Shown: positions 41,718 to 50,870 of the stretch, piece after piece
How the letters are laid out: every line of letters starts with the position of its first letter
Position numbering within the stretch: position 1 is the first letter of the stretch
Source: Paenibacillus periandrae
GTDB lineage: Bacteria; Bacillota; Bacilli; Paenibacillales; NBRC-103111
Direction: 5' to 3'
Assembly (NCBI RefSeq): GCF_022458865.1
Contig: NZ_JAJNMU010000004.1
Coordinates: 186,001-250,000 of the forward strand
Length of the DNA stretch: 64,000 nucleotides
Position numbers and translations under genes: made by a program
Notes under the pieces: model-generated
The model's input: only the letters and a program-made list of their open reading frames with translations
What the model was told of the DNA's origin: nothing
Databases searched by the model: none

Positions 41718-43016
41718 CTACACAAACTTTGGCAGCCAATCGCCATGAGCTTCAATAAGATCATCGCACATAGCTACGATATCATCGATAGAAAGCTCGG
41801 CTGCCGTATGAGGGTCAAGCAGCGCTGCGTGATAAATATGCTCTTTTTTTCCGGTGACAGCTGCTTCCAGGGTTAACAACTGCGTATTGATATTCGTGCG
41901 ATTCAATGCAGCCAGCTGCGGAGGCAGATCCCCTACATACGTTGGAGTCACACCGCTTGCATCAACCAGGCATGGTACTTCGACTATGGTTTCCTCAGGC
42001 AGATTCGTAATTAATCCGGTATTCATCACATTGCCGCCGATTTTGAACGGATTGTTGGTCTCCATCGCCTCAAACATAAAGGATGCATATTCATGAGACC
42101 GGGTATGTCCCAGATTTTTGTTATTGACCAGTTCATCGCGCATGGTTGCCCATCTCTTGATTTGGCGTTCACAACGGCGTGGATATTCATCCAAAGGTAT
42201 ATTGAAACGCTCAATCAATTCAGGATAATTTCTCTTAATAAAATACGGATGGTACTCAGCATTATGCTCGGAGGATTCGGTAACGTAATAGCCAAAGCGG
42301 AACATCATTTCATAACGGACCATGTCTTCGTGCTGCTCTTGTTGTTTCTCACGGGCACGACGCTTGATTTCCGGGTACAAATCCACTCCGTCTTTGGTGA
42401 CTTCAAGCAACCAGGCCATATGATTAATACCGGCTATTTTGGTATGAACGCCTTCGGTATCGATGTCCAAGTCCTTAAATAAGTAAGGTATGCATCTTTG
42501 AACGCTGTGGCACAAGCCGACTGTCTGTACTCCACCATAGGTGATCATTGCATTCGTCAGTACAGCCATCGGGTTCGTATAGTTCAGGAACAGTGCATTC
42601 GGGCACACTTCATTGATATCCTTGGCAAAATCGAGCATGACCGGAATGGTGCGGAGATTACGAAAGATGCCTCCAATTCCCAAGGTGTCGCCGATCGTCT
42701 GACGCAAGCCGTATTTCTTTGGTATTTCAAAATCTGTAATCGTACACGGATCATAACCGCCCACCTGTATCGCATTAACTACATATTTGGCCCCACGAAG
42801 CGCAGCTTTGCGGTTGGTGTACGCTTGTACTGTGCAGGTGCTTCCAAGTGTCAGCTTTAAATTATTTAACATATTTTCAGAATCTTTGAGACGTTCTTCA
42901 TTGATATCGAACAATGCTAATTCAAAGCCTTGCAGCGCTGGGGTCATCATGCAGTCACCCAACACATTTTTGGCAAATACCGAGCTGCCAGCACCTAGAA
43001 AAGTAATCTTTGACAT
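41718..43016 (-). CDS. Glycoside hydrolase family 4 enzyme, MelA (alpha-galactosidase)-like
   Basis: This is a 432-residue NAD- and Mn-dependent GH4 hydrolase. The Rossmann motif FLGAGSSVFAKNVLGD starts the protein. Metal ligands Cys169 (GLCHSVQ) and His199 (AGINHMAW) are present. Long segments resemble E. coli MelA: QVGGYDPCTITDFEIPKKYG, VTESSEHNAEYHP and HAALLDPHTAAELSIDDI. GH4 enzymes oxidise C3 transiently and eliminate the glycosidic oxygen, acting in the cytoplasm. Alpha-galactoside is the best guess, but other alpha-glycosides are possible. It is the last gene of the importer 4 operon, 29 bp after pdxA. Confidence 0.9.
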   Translation of the reverse strand: MSKITFLGAGSSVFAKNVLGDCMMTPALQGFELALFDINEERLKDSENMLNNLKLTLGSTCTVQAYTNRKAALRGAKYVVNAIQVGGYDPCTITDFEIPKKYGLRQTIGDTLGIGGIFRNLRTIPVMLDFAKDINEVCPNALFLNYTNPMAVLTNAMITYGGVQTVGLCHSVQRCIPYLFKDLDIDTEGVHTKIAGINHMAWLLEVTKDGVDLYPEIKRRAREKQQEQHEDMVRYEMMFRFGYYVTESSEHNAEYHPYFIKRNYPELIERFNIPLDEYPRRCERQIKRWATMRDELVNNKNLGHTRSHEYASFMFEAMETNNPFKIGGNVMNTGLITNLPEETIVEVPCLVDASGVTPTYVGDLPPQLAALNRTNINTQLLTLEAAVTGKKEHIYHAALLDPHTAAELSIDDIVAMCDDLIEAHGDWLPKFV

Positions 43017-43045
43017 AAACCTTGCCTCCCCATTGTATGGTTTTA

Positions 43046-44038
43046 TTAGAATCCTGCTAATCTTACAGCGAGCTTCATGGCCTGCTCTGTAGCGCCAGGG
43101 TCAGAGATCCCTTGCCCTGCAATATCGAATGCCGTACCGTGCGCAGGTGTGGTGAGGACAACAGGAAGTCCTCCGCTGACCGTAATGCCTTTATTAAAGC
43201 CCAGCAGCTTCATACCGGTCTGTGCCTGATCGTGATACATACTAACCAGACAATCGAAAGGCTTTGTTTTTAGCCGCAAAAAGATGGTATCCGCCGGATA
43301 AGGGCCTTCTACGTTAATCCCCTGCTCCTGAGCGCTCACAATGGCAGGCCGAATTTCGTCGATTTCTTCAGTGCCTAACAGACCTCCATCGCCGGCATGC
43401 GGATTAAGGGCGGCTACGACAATTTTGGGATTAGCGAAGCCTACGCTGGTCAAAGTATCCTGAGCAAAACGGATAATACGGGCAACGCGTTCTTTGGTTA
43501 CGAGGCTGCTGACTTGCTTTAACGGCACATGCGAGGTTATTCGCGTAAACCAAAGATCTCCCATCACGTTAATTTCACTAAAGCCTTCCTTGCAATCCAG
43601 AAGTGATGCAAAAAAATGCAGCTCATCCTGAAAATGAAATCCACCTCGATGCAAAGCTTCCTTATTGATCGGCGCATAAACAACACCATCCAGCTTTTTT
43701 TGCTGTGCAAGCTTCAACACGTACGTCAACGTCTCACCGGTTGCTTGACCGGAATCTTCCGATAATTGGCCCAAAGAATAAGTATCCGGAGACAAATTGT
43801 GCAAGTCTATCAAATAAACCTTGTCCTCGCTATCGATTTCTTCGATGTTAGCGATTTTCACATAAGGGACTGATAATCCTGCTACGGATTGGCCTTGTAG
43901 AAAAACACGTTCATCACCGACTACAACCCATGTCGCTATTTGACGAATTTCTTCGGATTGTAGTGTTTTAGCCACCAACTCCGATCCGATGCCTGTAGCA
44001 TCTCCCAAGGTTAAGCCCATTACCGGTTTTCTCTTCAT
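43046..44038 (-). CDS. pdxA: PdxA-family 4-phosphate-threonine-type dehydrogenase
   Basis: This is a 330-residue PdxA-fold dehydrogenase. It has the N-terminal GDATGIGSELVAKTL and metal/substrate motifs TSHVPLKQVSSLV, LNPHAGDGG and MYHDQAQTGMK. True PdxA oxidises 4-phosphohydroxy-L-threonine for vitamin B6. Related PdxA2 proteins oxidise four-carbon acid-sugar phosphates such as threonate or erythronate 4-phosphate. Its place between a sugar importer and a GH4 enzyme favours a catabolic role. However, the kinase usually paired with PdxA2 is absent here. The ATG at 44038 follows AGAGG. Confidence 0.9.
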   Translation of the reverse strand: MKRKPVMGLTLGDATGIGSELVAKTLQSEEIRQIATWVVVGDERVFLQGQSVAGLSVPYVKIANIEEIDSEDKVYLIDLHNLSPDTYSLGQLSEDSGQATGETLTYVLKLAQQKKLDGVVYAPINKEALHRGGFHFQDELHFFASLLDCKEGFSEINVMGDLWFTRITSHVPLKQVSSLVTKERVARIIRFAQDTLTSVGFANPKIVVAALNPHAGDGGLLGTEEIDEIRPAIVSAQEQGINVEGPYPADTIFLRLKTKPFDCLVSMYHDQAQTGMKLLGFNKGITVSGGLPVVLTTPAHGTAFDIAGQGISDPGATEQAMKLAVRLAGF

Positions 44039-44088
44039 ATTGCCATTCCTCTTCTCTATGAATGTTGTATCCTCAAATTCTATGTTTA

Positions 44089-44904
44089 TTATCCTTTAAT
44101 AGCCCCCGAGGTCATGCCTGAGATGAAATATCTTTGCAAAAACAGGTAGACGGAAATGCTGGGAATGGCAGCTAATAAGGAACCGGCAGCTACCCAACCG
44201 ATGTTGGAATTGTTCTCACCGAAAAATGTCGATAAAGCAACAGTGATCGTTCTGTATTCTAATTTCTGCAGGAAAAATACAGAGAATTGATAGTCATTCC
44301 AGATCGAAACGCCATTCATGATGATAACAGTCGCCGTAATCGGCATAAGTACCGGCAGTATAATCCGAAAAAACAACCCAACCCTAGAAGCGCCATCAAT
44401 CATCGCAGCTTCGTCCAGCTCTCTCGGAATCGTACTAATGAAGCCTGTGAACAAAAAGATAGCCATCGATAGATGAAAGGTAACATGGAGAATCACGATC
44501 CCTATATACGTATTCATGGCCCCGATTTCAACAAACATTTTATACAAAGGAACGAGGATCGTAAGCGGTGGAACTATAAGCGCACTCACAAAAAATCCGT
44601 ACATCCATTTATTGAGCTTGCTTTGATTACGGGCAAGTGGAAATGCCGCTGACGAACCGAGAATCAAGATCAGTGCAATGGATAATAATGTAATGATGGC
44701 CGTGTTGGCAAATGCCCTGTCCAGACCTGCGAGCTGCCACGCATGAATAAAATTATCCCAATATGCATAACCCGGCATGATCCATTTAGAGCTGGTGTCC
44801 AAGGTATCTTTAAATGAGGTAGTGATGAGCACATAAAAAGGAACGATATGCATGAGACCTATTAACGCACCTATGAGGGTATACAGAACGCCTGCACGCT
44901 TCAT
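44089..44904 (-). CDS. Sugar ABC importer permease, MalG type (importer 4)
   Basis: This is a 271-residue CUT1-family permease with six predicted helices, the coupling loop DEAAMIDGASRVGLFFRIILP and the C-terminus RYFISGMTSGAIKG. Its start overlaps the stop of the MalF-type permease by four bases (ATGA), so the two are translationally coupled. Confidence 0.95.
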   Translation of the reverse strand: MKRAGVLYTLIGALIGLMHIVPFYVLITTSFKDTLDTSSKWIMPGYAYWDNFIHAWQLAGLDRAFANTAIITLLSIALILILGSSAAFPLARNQSKLNKWMYGFFVSALIVPPLTILVPLYKMFVEIGAMNTYIGIVILHVTFHLSMAIFLFTGFISTIPRELDEAAMIDGASRVGLFFRIILPVLMPITATVIIMNGVSIWNDYQFSVFFLQKLEYRTITVALSTFFGENNSNIGWVAAGSLLAAIPSISVYLFLQRYFISGMTSGAIKG

Positions 44905-45830
44905 GAGGAAACCTCCTTTTTACGTAATACATACAAAGAGGTCAAACCAATAACAGATATAAGCAAAAACATAAAATTACCTAATGCAGCTGCGTAGCCA
45001 GCGTCTTGATGAGCAAAATATAATTGATAAATCATCGTCGATAACGAAGCGGATGCATAGCCGGGTCCCCCATTGGTTAATGCGGTTATAACATCAAACA
45101 GCTTCAAGCCACCGATCAGGTTAAGTACAATATTAATCGTAATGGCAGGCGCAAGCAGCGGGAGCGTAATATTGCGGAATTTAGATAACCCCGAAGCGCC
45201 ATCCATCTCCGCTGCCTCATAATAATCCTTGGAAATGGACTGAAGACCGGCCAGGAAAATAATCATCGCAACACCGAGGAATTGATACGTGTTCACTAGC
45301 GTAATAATCCATACGTTAAGCTGAGTGTCAGCGAGTAAATTGATCGGCTTATCGCGAAATAATAAAATGATATCGTTAAGTGCCCCGCCGTTAAACTGAA
45401 AGAAGAAATACCATATATAACCCATAACCAGCGGACTGACGATAACGGGAAGATAGACAATCGTACGAATAAGGGTCTTTCCACGGATATGGTAGTTGAG
45501 CAAGAGCGCATAGGCTAAACCGATGGCATTTTGTAAAACCGTACTGCCAATTCCATAAATCAGCGTATTGACAATTACTGTACCGATTCGATGATCCGAA
45601 AGCATTCTTTTATAATTATCCAAGCCGATATACTTGTACAGCTGCGAGTAACCGTCCCAATTCGTGAAAGAGATCATAATGCCTTGGAAAAATGGATAAT
45701 AAATGAATAATATAAATAGCAGAAGCGCAGGTAAGTACATCAGGTTTATTGAGGATGGGGAATTTATCCAGCGACGTAAACGACCTTTAGTAGTTCCTCT
45801 CTCACCTGCTTTACGATACACGGTCTCCAC
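44901..45830 (-). CDS. Sugar ABC importer permease, MalF type (importer 4)
   Basis: This is a 309-residue CUT1-family permease with six predicted helices and the coupling loop YEAAEMDGASGLSKFRNITLP. The preferred start is GTG 45830, seven bases after AAGGAGGAT; the open frame goes ten codons further. It pairs with the permease at 44089-44904. A long stem-loop separates it from the binding-protein gene upstream. Confidence 0.93.
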   Translation of the reverse strand: METVYRKAGERGTTKGRLRRWINSPSSINLMYLPALLLFILFIYYPFFQGIMISFTNWDGYSQLYKYIGLDNYKRMLSDHRIGTVIVNTLIYGIGSTVLQNAIGLAYALLLNYHIRGKTLIRTIVYLPVIVSPLVMGYIWYFFFQFNGGALNDIILLFRDKPINLLADTQLNVWIITLVNTYQFLGVAMIIFLAGLQSISKDYYEAAEMDGASGLSKFRNITLPLLAPAITINIVLNLIGGLKLFDVITALTNGGPGYASASLSTMIYQLYFAHQDAGYAAALGNFMFLLISVIGLTSLYVLRKKEVSS

Positions 45831-45883
45831 GTTTAATCCTCCTTCATAAAAATAAGACACGAATGTGAAACAGCGTTAACATT

Positions 45884-45961
45884 CTCGCACCACGCCCGTT
45901 GATCCTCCTACTGGACCGCAATCGATCAGGCAGGATATAGAATCAAAAGGCGTGATACGAG
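45884..45961 (-). other. Intercistronic stem-loop after the binding-protein gene
   Basis: On the minus strand CTCGTATCACGCC (45949-45961) pairs with GGCGTGGTGCGAG (45884-45896) with two G-U pairs around a ~52-nt loop. There is no U-tract. It begins 11 bp after the binding-protein stop codon and may stabilise that part of the mRNA. Confidence 0.5.
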
Positions 45962-45971
45962 CTGATCATAG

Positions 45972-47276
45972 TTAGTTTTTGCGTAAACGTTCGACTTCCT
46001 GCTTCATATTTGCTGAATATTCTTTTGGTGTAATTCGTCCCGCAAGCAGCTCAGTTCCTGATTTGGACATCACGCTCCACATTCCATTAGGCAAGTAAAC
46101 GCGGTCAAAATAAGGGAACACTCGAATATCGGCATATTTTTCATAATACTCGGTCAGGTCATGCTTCGACTCAATGCCCTTCAAGCCAGGCTGCAGCTTC
46201 GTTACATTGGCAATTTTGGTCATATTGGCTGGTTTAGCAAAGAACTGGAGCAGCTTTTTGGATTCAGCCATATTCTTGGAGTCTTTCCATATCCCGATCG
46301 TGGACCGTTCTCCGCCAGAAAAATTCGGTTTATCATCCGCTGACATCGACGGAATCGGCATCAATCCGACCTTCATGTCCGGCTTTATTTTGTTAACCGC
46401 ATCGACGAAGGATGGAGCCAGCAATACAAAGGCTACCTTCTCTGCAGCAAATGCAGCCGGAATTTCGCTTCGTTTCGCAGTCAAGAAGTCTTCGTTAATC
46501 AGCCCGCGATTTTTAATATCGAGCAATTTTTCCGGAAGCACGTTCCACTTGTTCCAATCGAAGGTGTTTTTCAACAAGTCTGCGGCCGAATTGTTCTCCG
46601 GACTGATCAATAAGGAGTTGGCAAAATAGTCAAAGTAGGTGCCGATTGTACTTTCATCAATACCTGATAAGAAAAATGGTGTTGTCTTTCCGCCACTCTC
46701 TTTTTTAATTTTCTCAGCAGCAGTTATTAAATCGTCGAAGGTTTTAGGCGGCTCCAAATTATATTTTTTGAGCATTTCGACGTTATACATAATGCCGTCC
46801 TTGGCTTCACTTAATGGTAAGACGTATACCTTGCCAGCTTTGTCGGTTACGACATTTTTGATCGTATCGGTCAATTGCTTGGCCCACGGCTCATCTTTCA
46901 GATCGGCCAGGTATTCTCCGTAGCGGACTTGCGCCCATCCATGCGTATCAAATACATCTGGAAGATCATTAGCCGCCATCTTTACCTTCATGTTATTTTC
47001 ATAAGCCGAGCCCGGGAACTGAATATTTACGGCGATATCCGGGTTCTCCTTTGAGAAATCATTAAGAATTTGGCGATACACCTCTTGTACCGGCTGATCA
47101 GGAATATTCACTATCATAGATAACGTTTTCTTTGGTGCGCTATTGCTAGTTTCCTTTCCACTTGAAGGTGCTGATGCCGGTGCTGGAGAAGCTGATTCAG
47201 GGCGCTGGGAACAACCGCTTATAGCTACTGCGGATACCAGGGTTAACGCCAAAGATAATTGCCATTTTTTCAACAT
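45972..47276 (-). CDS. ABC sugar-binding lipoprotein (importer 4)
   Basis: This is a 434-residue family 1 solute-binding lipoprotein. The ATG at 47276 follows AGAGGTGG. The lipobox is AISGC (lipidated Cys22), then a Ser/Ala/Pro-rich linker and the binding domain. It is the first gene of the operon that runs through two permeases, pdxA and the GH4 gene, and is divergent from a histidine kinase/response regulator pair likely to control it. Confidence 0.95.
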   Translation of the reverse strand: MLKKWQLSLALTLVSAVAISGCSQRPESASPAPASAPSSGKETSNSAPKKTLSMIVNIPDQPVQEVYRQILNDFSKENPDIAVNIQFPGSAYENNMKVKMAANDLPDVFDTHGWAQVRYGEYLADLKDEPWAKQLTDTIKNVVTDKAGKVYVLPLSEAKDGIMYNVEMLKKYNLEPPKTFDDLITAAEKIKKESGGKTTPFFLSGIDESTIGTYFDYFANSLLISPENNSAADLLKNTFDWNKWNVLPEKLLDIKNRGLINEDFLTAKRSEIPAAFAAEKVAFVLLAPSFVDAVNKIKPDMKVGLMPIPSMSADDKPNFSGGERSTIGIWKDSKNMAESKKLLQFFAKPANMTKIANVTKLQPGLKGIESKHDLTEYYEKYADIRVFPYFDRVYLPNGMWSVMSKSGTELLAGRITPKEYSANMKQEVERLRKN

Positions 47277-47383
47277 GTGCCCACCTCTTTAAATTTATTA
47301 TTTCCTTCACACAAAAATCCTATCACAGTTGTAAGGGTTTACATATACGCTAAATCTACGATTTCAGGCGCTCATAATTAATC

Positions 47384-47412
47384 TTGCAACCCTATTCATT
47401 TTCAAGTATAAT
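47384..47412 (+). promoter_or_regulatory. Promoter of the histidine kinase/response regulator operon
   Basis: TTGCAA (47384-47389), a 17-bp spacer and a consensus TATAAT (47407-47412) lie 31 bp before the TTG start at 47444. The spacing rules out a kinase start inside this promoter. Confidence 0.75.
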
Positions 47413-47443
47413 CGACCTCAAATTCATGCAGGGGGAGTCTCTC

Positions 47444-49201
47444 TTGAATAAGCCAAAAATCTCGATTCGAGTGAAACTGATTCTGCTCTACTCGTTAACG
47501 ATACTGATTCCTGTTATTATAATTGCTTTTGTGATGCCTGCCTATTATGTGAAAATTATCACGAAAGAAACGGAAAAGCTTACCGATGCTACCTTGATCG
47601 GTCTGACCGAAAACATTCAAACGTATCTGGACGATTTGGAACGAGTCACAATCTCTCCCTACACGAATAATGATGTGATGAATTCACTCAAGCAAAAAGC
47701 CCGGGGCGTCAATAGTCCTGTTGATTCGTATTCCAAGTTTAAAGCCGATTATACCTTGTACCATACGCTGCCGAGCTTGCTAGTGAATTTACGTAAGGAT
47801 ATATTAGGCACACTGCTTGTGGCTATTGATGGTTCTGTCTATTATAATGATAGCAGCTCGCAGCTGACTGAAACTCGTAGCGCCTATCCTTATACAGAGC
47901 AAAACTGGTATCGTGAGGCCGTTGCAGCTAATGGAAGAGTAGCCTTTGTTAATGTCCATCCCCAGGATTATTTAAAGCTGACTGCTGTCCCAGAGGTATT
48001 CTCTGTGGCACGATTAATTAAGGATCCGGACTCCAAGCAACCGCTTGCCGTCATTATGGCTGATGCCGACACGATCATTTTGGATCGAATCGTAAGACAA
48101 ATTTCCGTTAACGCAGATTCTTTTGTTACGATTACGGATAAGGATCAAAGGTTGATATATTCGAATACGAATTTATCTCATGAAGCTTTGAACCAATTTC
48201 TGAAAAATCCGACCAACAACGATTTTAATCAGCAATCCTATGTAGCTGTATCTAGGGTAATTCCGACCAGCTCCTGGAAAATTACCGTTTGGTTATCCAA
48301 AGCAGAGCTGGCCTCCAAAACCCATTGGATGCGCTTAACGGGAGCGATATTTGCAGCAGCTGGCGTGGTGCTTACCTTCTTCTTGTTTTTGGCCTATTCC
48401 AGAACCTTACTGACACCATTCAAAGAAATGATCGGCGTCATGCGACAGGTTCAGCTCGGCAATATGAACAAACGCTTTTCCGTTCGAGGGCAGGATGAGA
48501 TCGCTCAATTGGGAACTGTTTTGAACAAAATGATCAGTCAGTTGGATGAATTAATTACGAATGAGTATCTGAACAAGCTGAAGCTAAGAAATGCCGAATT
48601 TCGCGCACTGCAGTCACAAATTCACCCTCATTTTATGTATAATACATTAAATGCGTTCGTGAGTCTAAACCGAAAAGGAGAACACGCGCTGCTGGAGCGT
48701 GCTATATTATCGTTAAGCGGAATGCTCCGTTACTTCTTAACCACTCATGATTCCTGTAGTCTGGAGGAGGAATTCTCCAGTATTCATAAATACGGCGAGC
48801 TGATGAGCATACGTTTTAGTGACCGCTTACAAATAAACATCACATTGGCACCCGAGCTGGCACCTATTTATATTCCCAAGCTGCTGATTCAGCCGTTAGT
48901 CGAAAACGCTATCATTCACGGCGTTGAGCCTTGTGAGCATCCTTGCATGGTTGAAGTAAGCGCTCAAATGGCTCCCGATAGCGTTAACGGAGACAGCTTT
49001 GTCATTCGCATTTCAGATAACGGATTAGGATTTGATACTTCCGTGCACATAGATGATCAGCATATCGGTTTAAGCAATGTTAAGGAACGATTAGCGCTCG
49101 CTTTTCCGGATAAACACGAATTTGGACTGGTTAGCAGCCCAGGACAGGGTACTACCGTAACGATCACTATATCCCTTTACAAAGAGGAGCTGGCACCATG
49201 A
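47444..49201 (+). CDS. Sensor histidine kinase, YesM family
   Basis: This is a 585-residue membrane sensor kinase. A helix at about 10-32, an extracellular dCache-like domain to about 290, a second helix (about 297-318), HAMP, the His_kinase box QIHPHFMYNTLN with His396, and the ATPase domain with ISDNGLGFD are visible. The TTG at 47444 is preferred: GGGGGAG lies six bases upstream and the promoter TATAAT at 47407-47412 excludes earlier starts. Its stop overlaps the response-regulator start (ATGA). It likely senses the ligand of importer 4. Confidence 0.93.
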   Translation: MNKPKISIRVKLILLYSLTILIPVIIIAFVMPAYYVKIITKETEKLTDATLIGLTENIQTYLDDLERVTISPYTNNDVMNSLKQKARGVNSPVDSYSKFKADYTLYHTLPSLLVNLRKDILGTLLVAIDGSVYYNDSSSQLTETRSAYPYTEQNWYREAVAANGRVAFVNVHPQDYLKLTAVPEVFSVARLIKDPDSKQPLAVIMADADTIILDRIVRQISVNADSFVTITDKDQRLIYSNTNLSHEALNQFLKNPTNNDFNQQSYVAVSRVIPTSSWKITVWLSKAELASKTHWMRLTGAIFAAAGVVLTFFLFLAYSRTLLTPFKEMIGVMRQVQLGNMNKRFSVRGQDEIAQLGTVLNKMISQLDELITNEYLNKLKLRNAEFRALQSQIHPHFMYNTLNAFVSLNRKGEHALLERAILSLSGMLRYFLTTHDSCSLEEEFSSIHKYGELMSIRFSDRLQINITLAPELAPIYIPKLLIQPLVENAIIHGVEPCEHPCMVEVSAQMAPDSVNGDSFVIRISDNGLGFDTSVHIDDQHIGLSNVKERLALAFPDKHEFGLVSSPGQGTTVTITISLYKEELAP

Positions 49202-50712
49202 ATATTGTGATTACAGATGATGAACAATTGGCAAGGGAAGCGTTATCGATTATGCTGTTGGAAATCTGCCCTGATTTGCATATTCATGAAGCACGCAACG
49301 GTAAGGAGCTGATTCAATTAGCTGAACGCATCCAGCCTGACGCTGCTTTTGTGGACATTAGAATGCCCGGCAAATCAGGTCTCGAAGCGATTCAAGAAGC
49401 AGCCCCGTTATCACCGGATACCCAATGGATTATAGTAACCGGCTTCGCTGACTTTGAATATGCCAAGGAGGCTCTCCGACTGAGAGCGATGGAGTATTTG
49501 CTGAAGCCGGTCGATATTCAGGATATACGTGTGCTACTGAGCAAAATACAGCAGACGGCATTACTGCAGATCATTGAGAAGAACAAGCTGTTTGAGTCGG
49601 ACATGTTATCCTTATTTCACGGTCTCATTCGCGACTGGGAGGAAATTGAACCGGCCCCTAAGCCTTACAGCGGGATTCGAGGTCAAATTATTTATATGGA
49701 CAGCTGCTACTCGGAAACGGAAAAATCAGCAGCCATCAAGCTGTTGATCAGTGCCATTCGCTCTGCAATGTCCCAGTATTACCACAAGGATTTGGAGCTG
49801 GCTACTTTAATTCTGCCTAGCGGGGATTGGGTTGTAGTCGGGAAGTACCAGACTTCACAGGGGGCAGAGCAATTGGAGCAGCTATTCTCTGCTCACGTCG
49901 AGCTGGTACAGCAGGCTGAGGAGCCGGGTCAAGCATTTACACTGGTACAATCTGGTGAATGCGATTCTTATACCTCCCTGTTAGCTGAGGTAAATATGCT
50001 TCATAAGCTTTCTTATCTCCGCTGTTCTTTGGGGATTTCACGCAGTTGGACTCAAGCAGATTTACTTGCGGTTGAATCGCAGCCAATGATTTCTCAGTTA
50101 TGCCATCTCTTAAATAAAGCAGTAGATGAATACCACAGAGCACAATATGTAGGCTATATGGATACGATTGAGCAATTTATTAAACACTATTCAGAGCCGT
50201 GCAATTCGGTATCTCTAGAAACGTCATTGGCTTTTTCACGGTTTCTCAACTGCTCCATCCAAGCGCCTGTGCTCATTCCAACTGGGGAAGCGGAATGGCT
50301 GCAGTCACTCAAAGGTCTTGGAGTCAACCTTCTGGATAAAAAGATCCGACAAGTCGATACCAAGCCAGATTTGGTAGGGAAAACCATAGCTTATATAGAA
50401 AAGCACTATGCAGGAGATTTAACGTTAGGTCGTACTGCAGAAGAGTTCAGTGTGACTCCCAATCACTTAAGCAGTTTGTTCCATAAGCGAACAGGAACGA
50501 CCTTTATGCAGTATGTGACCAAGCTCAGGATGTTGAAAGCGCAGGAGCTGCTGTCCGATCCAATGGTGCAGGTACAGCAAGCCGCCGAGCAGGTTGGCTA
50601 TTTCAGCACAAGACATTTTACAAAGCTGTTTAAAGAATTTGTCGGGTGTTATCCGTCTGAATACAAGAAAAATTACAAGAGGGTGGAGTCGGAGAGCTCA
50701 TCGAAATTGTAA
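49198..50712 (+). CDS. Response regulator, REC plus AraC (YesN family)
   Basis: This is a 504-residue regulator with a receiver domain (about 1-120) with Asp53 (FVDIRMPGKSG) and LKPVDIQ, a middle region, and a C-terminal AraC double helix-turn-helix (about 395-495, with TRHFTKLFKEFVGCYPSEYKK). It is translationally coupled to the kinase and faces away from the importer 4 operon, which it probably activates. Confidence 0.94.
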   Translation: MNIVITDDEQLAREALSIMLLEICPDLHIHEARNGKELIQLAERIQPDAAFVDIRMPGKSGLEAIQEAAPLSPDTQWIIVTGFADFEYAKEALRLRAMEYLLKPVDIQDIRVLLSKIQQTALLQIIEKNKLFESDMLSLFHGLIRDWEEIEPAPKPYSGIRGQIIYMDSCYSETEKSAAIKLLISAIRSAMSQYYHKDLELATLILPSGDWVVVGKYQTSQGAEQLEQLFSAHVELVQQAEEPGQAFTLVQSGECDSYTSLLAEVNMLHKLSYLRCSLGISRSWTQADLLAVESQPMISQLCHLLNKAVDEYHRAQYVGYMDTIEQFIKHYSEPCNSVSLETSLAFSRFLNCSIQAPVLIPTGEAEWLQSLKGLGVNLLDKKIRQVDTKPDLVGKTIAYIEKHYAGDLTLGRTAEEFSVTPNHLSSLFHKRTGTTFMQYVTKLRMLKAQELLSDPMVQVQQAAEQVGYFSTRHFTKLFKEFVGCYPSEYKKNYKRVESESSSKL

Positions 50713-50724
50713 TAGGGGAGAAAA

Positions 50725-50742
50725 ATAGTCACGAGTGACTAT
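50725..50742. repeat. Palindrome ATAGTCAC-GA-GTGACTAT
   Basis: Exact 8-bp arms lie 13 bp after the response-regulator stop codon. It could be a weak 3' hairpin or a protein-binding site; no T-run follows. Confidence 0.45.
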
Positions 50743-50820
50743 TGTGAATAAAAGCCTGTTTGATTTATTAACGAAGTAAACGCGGCAAAGGTACAGTCTT
50801 CCCATGATTGGATGGAACAT

Positions 50821-50857
50821 AAAAAAGATGGTTTCGCTACAAGGAAACCATCTTTTT
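50821..50857. terminator. Strong bidirectional terminator
   Basis: AAAAAGATGGTTTC and GAAACCATCTTTTT form a 14-bp stem with an 8-nt loop, with A and T runs on both sides. It lies between the convergent response regulator and sulfatase genes. Confidence 0.88.
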
Positions 50858-50870
50858 CTATTGGTGGCGT

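Noticed and set aside
43046..44038. Housekeeping pdxA for vitamin B6 synthesis
   Set aside because: The operon context is sugar catabolism. The family call stands, but the biosynthetic role is not favoured, though it is not excluded.
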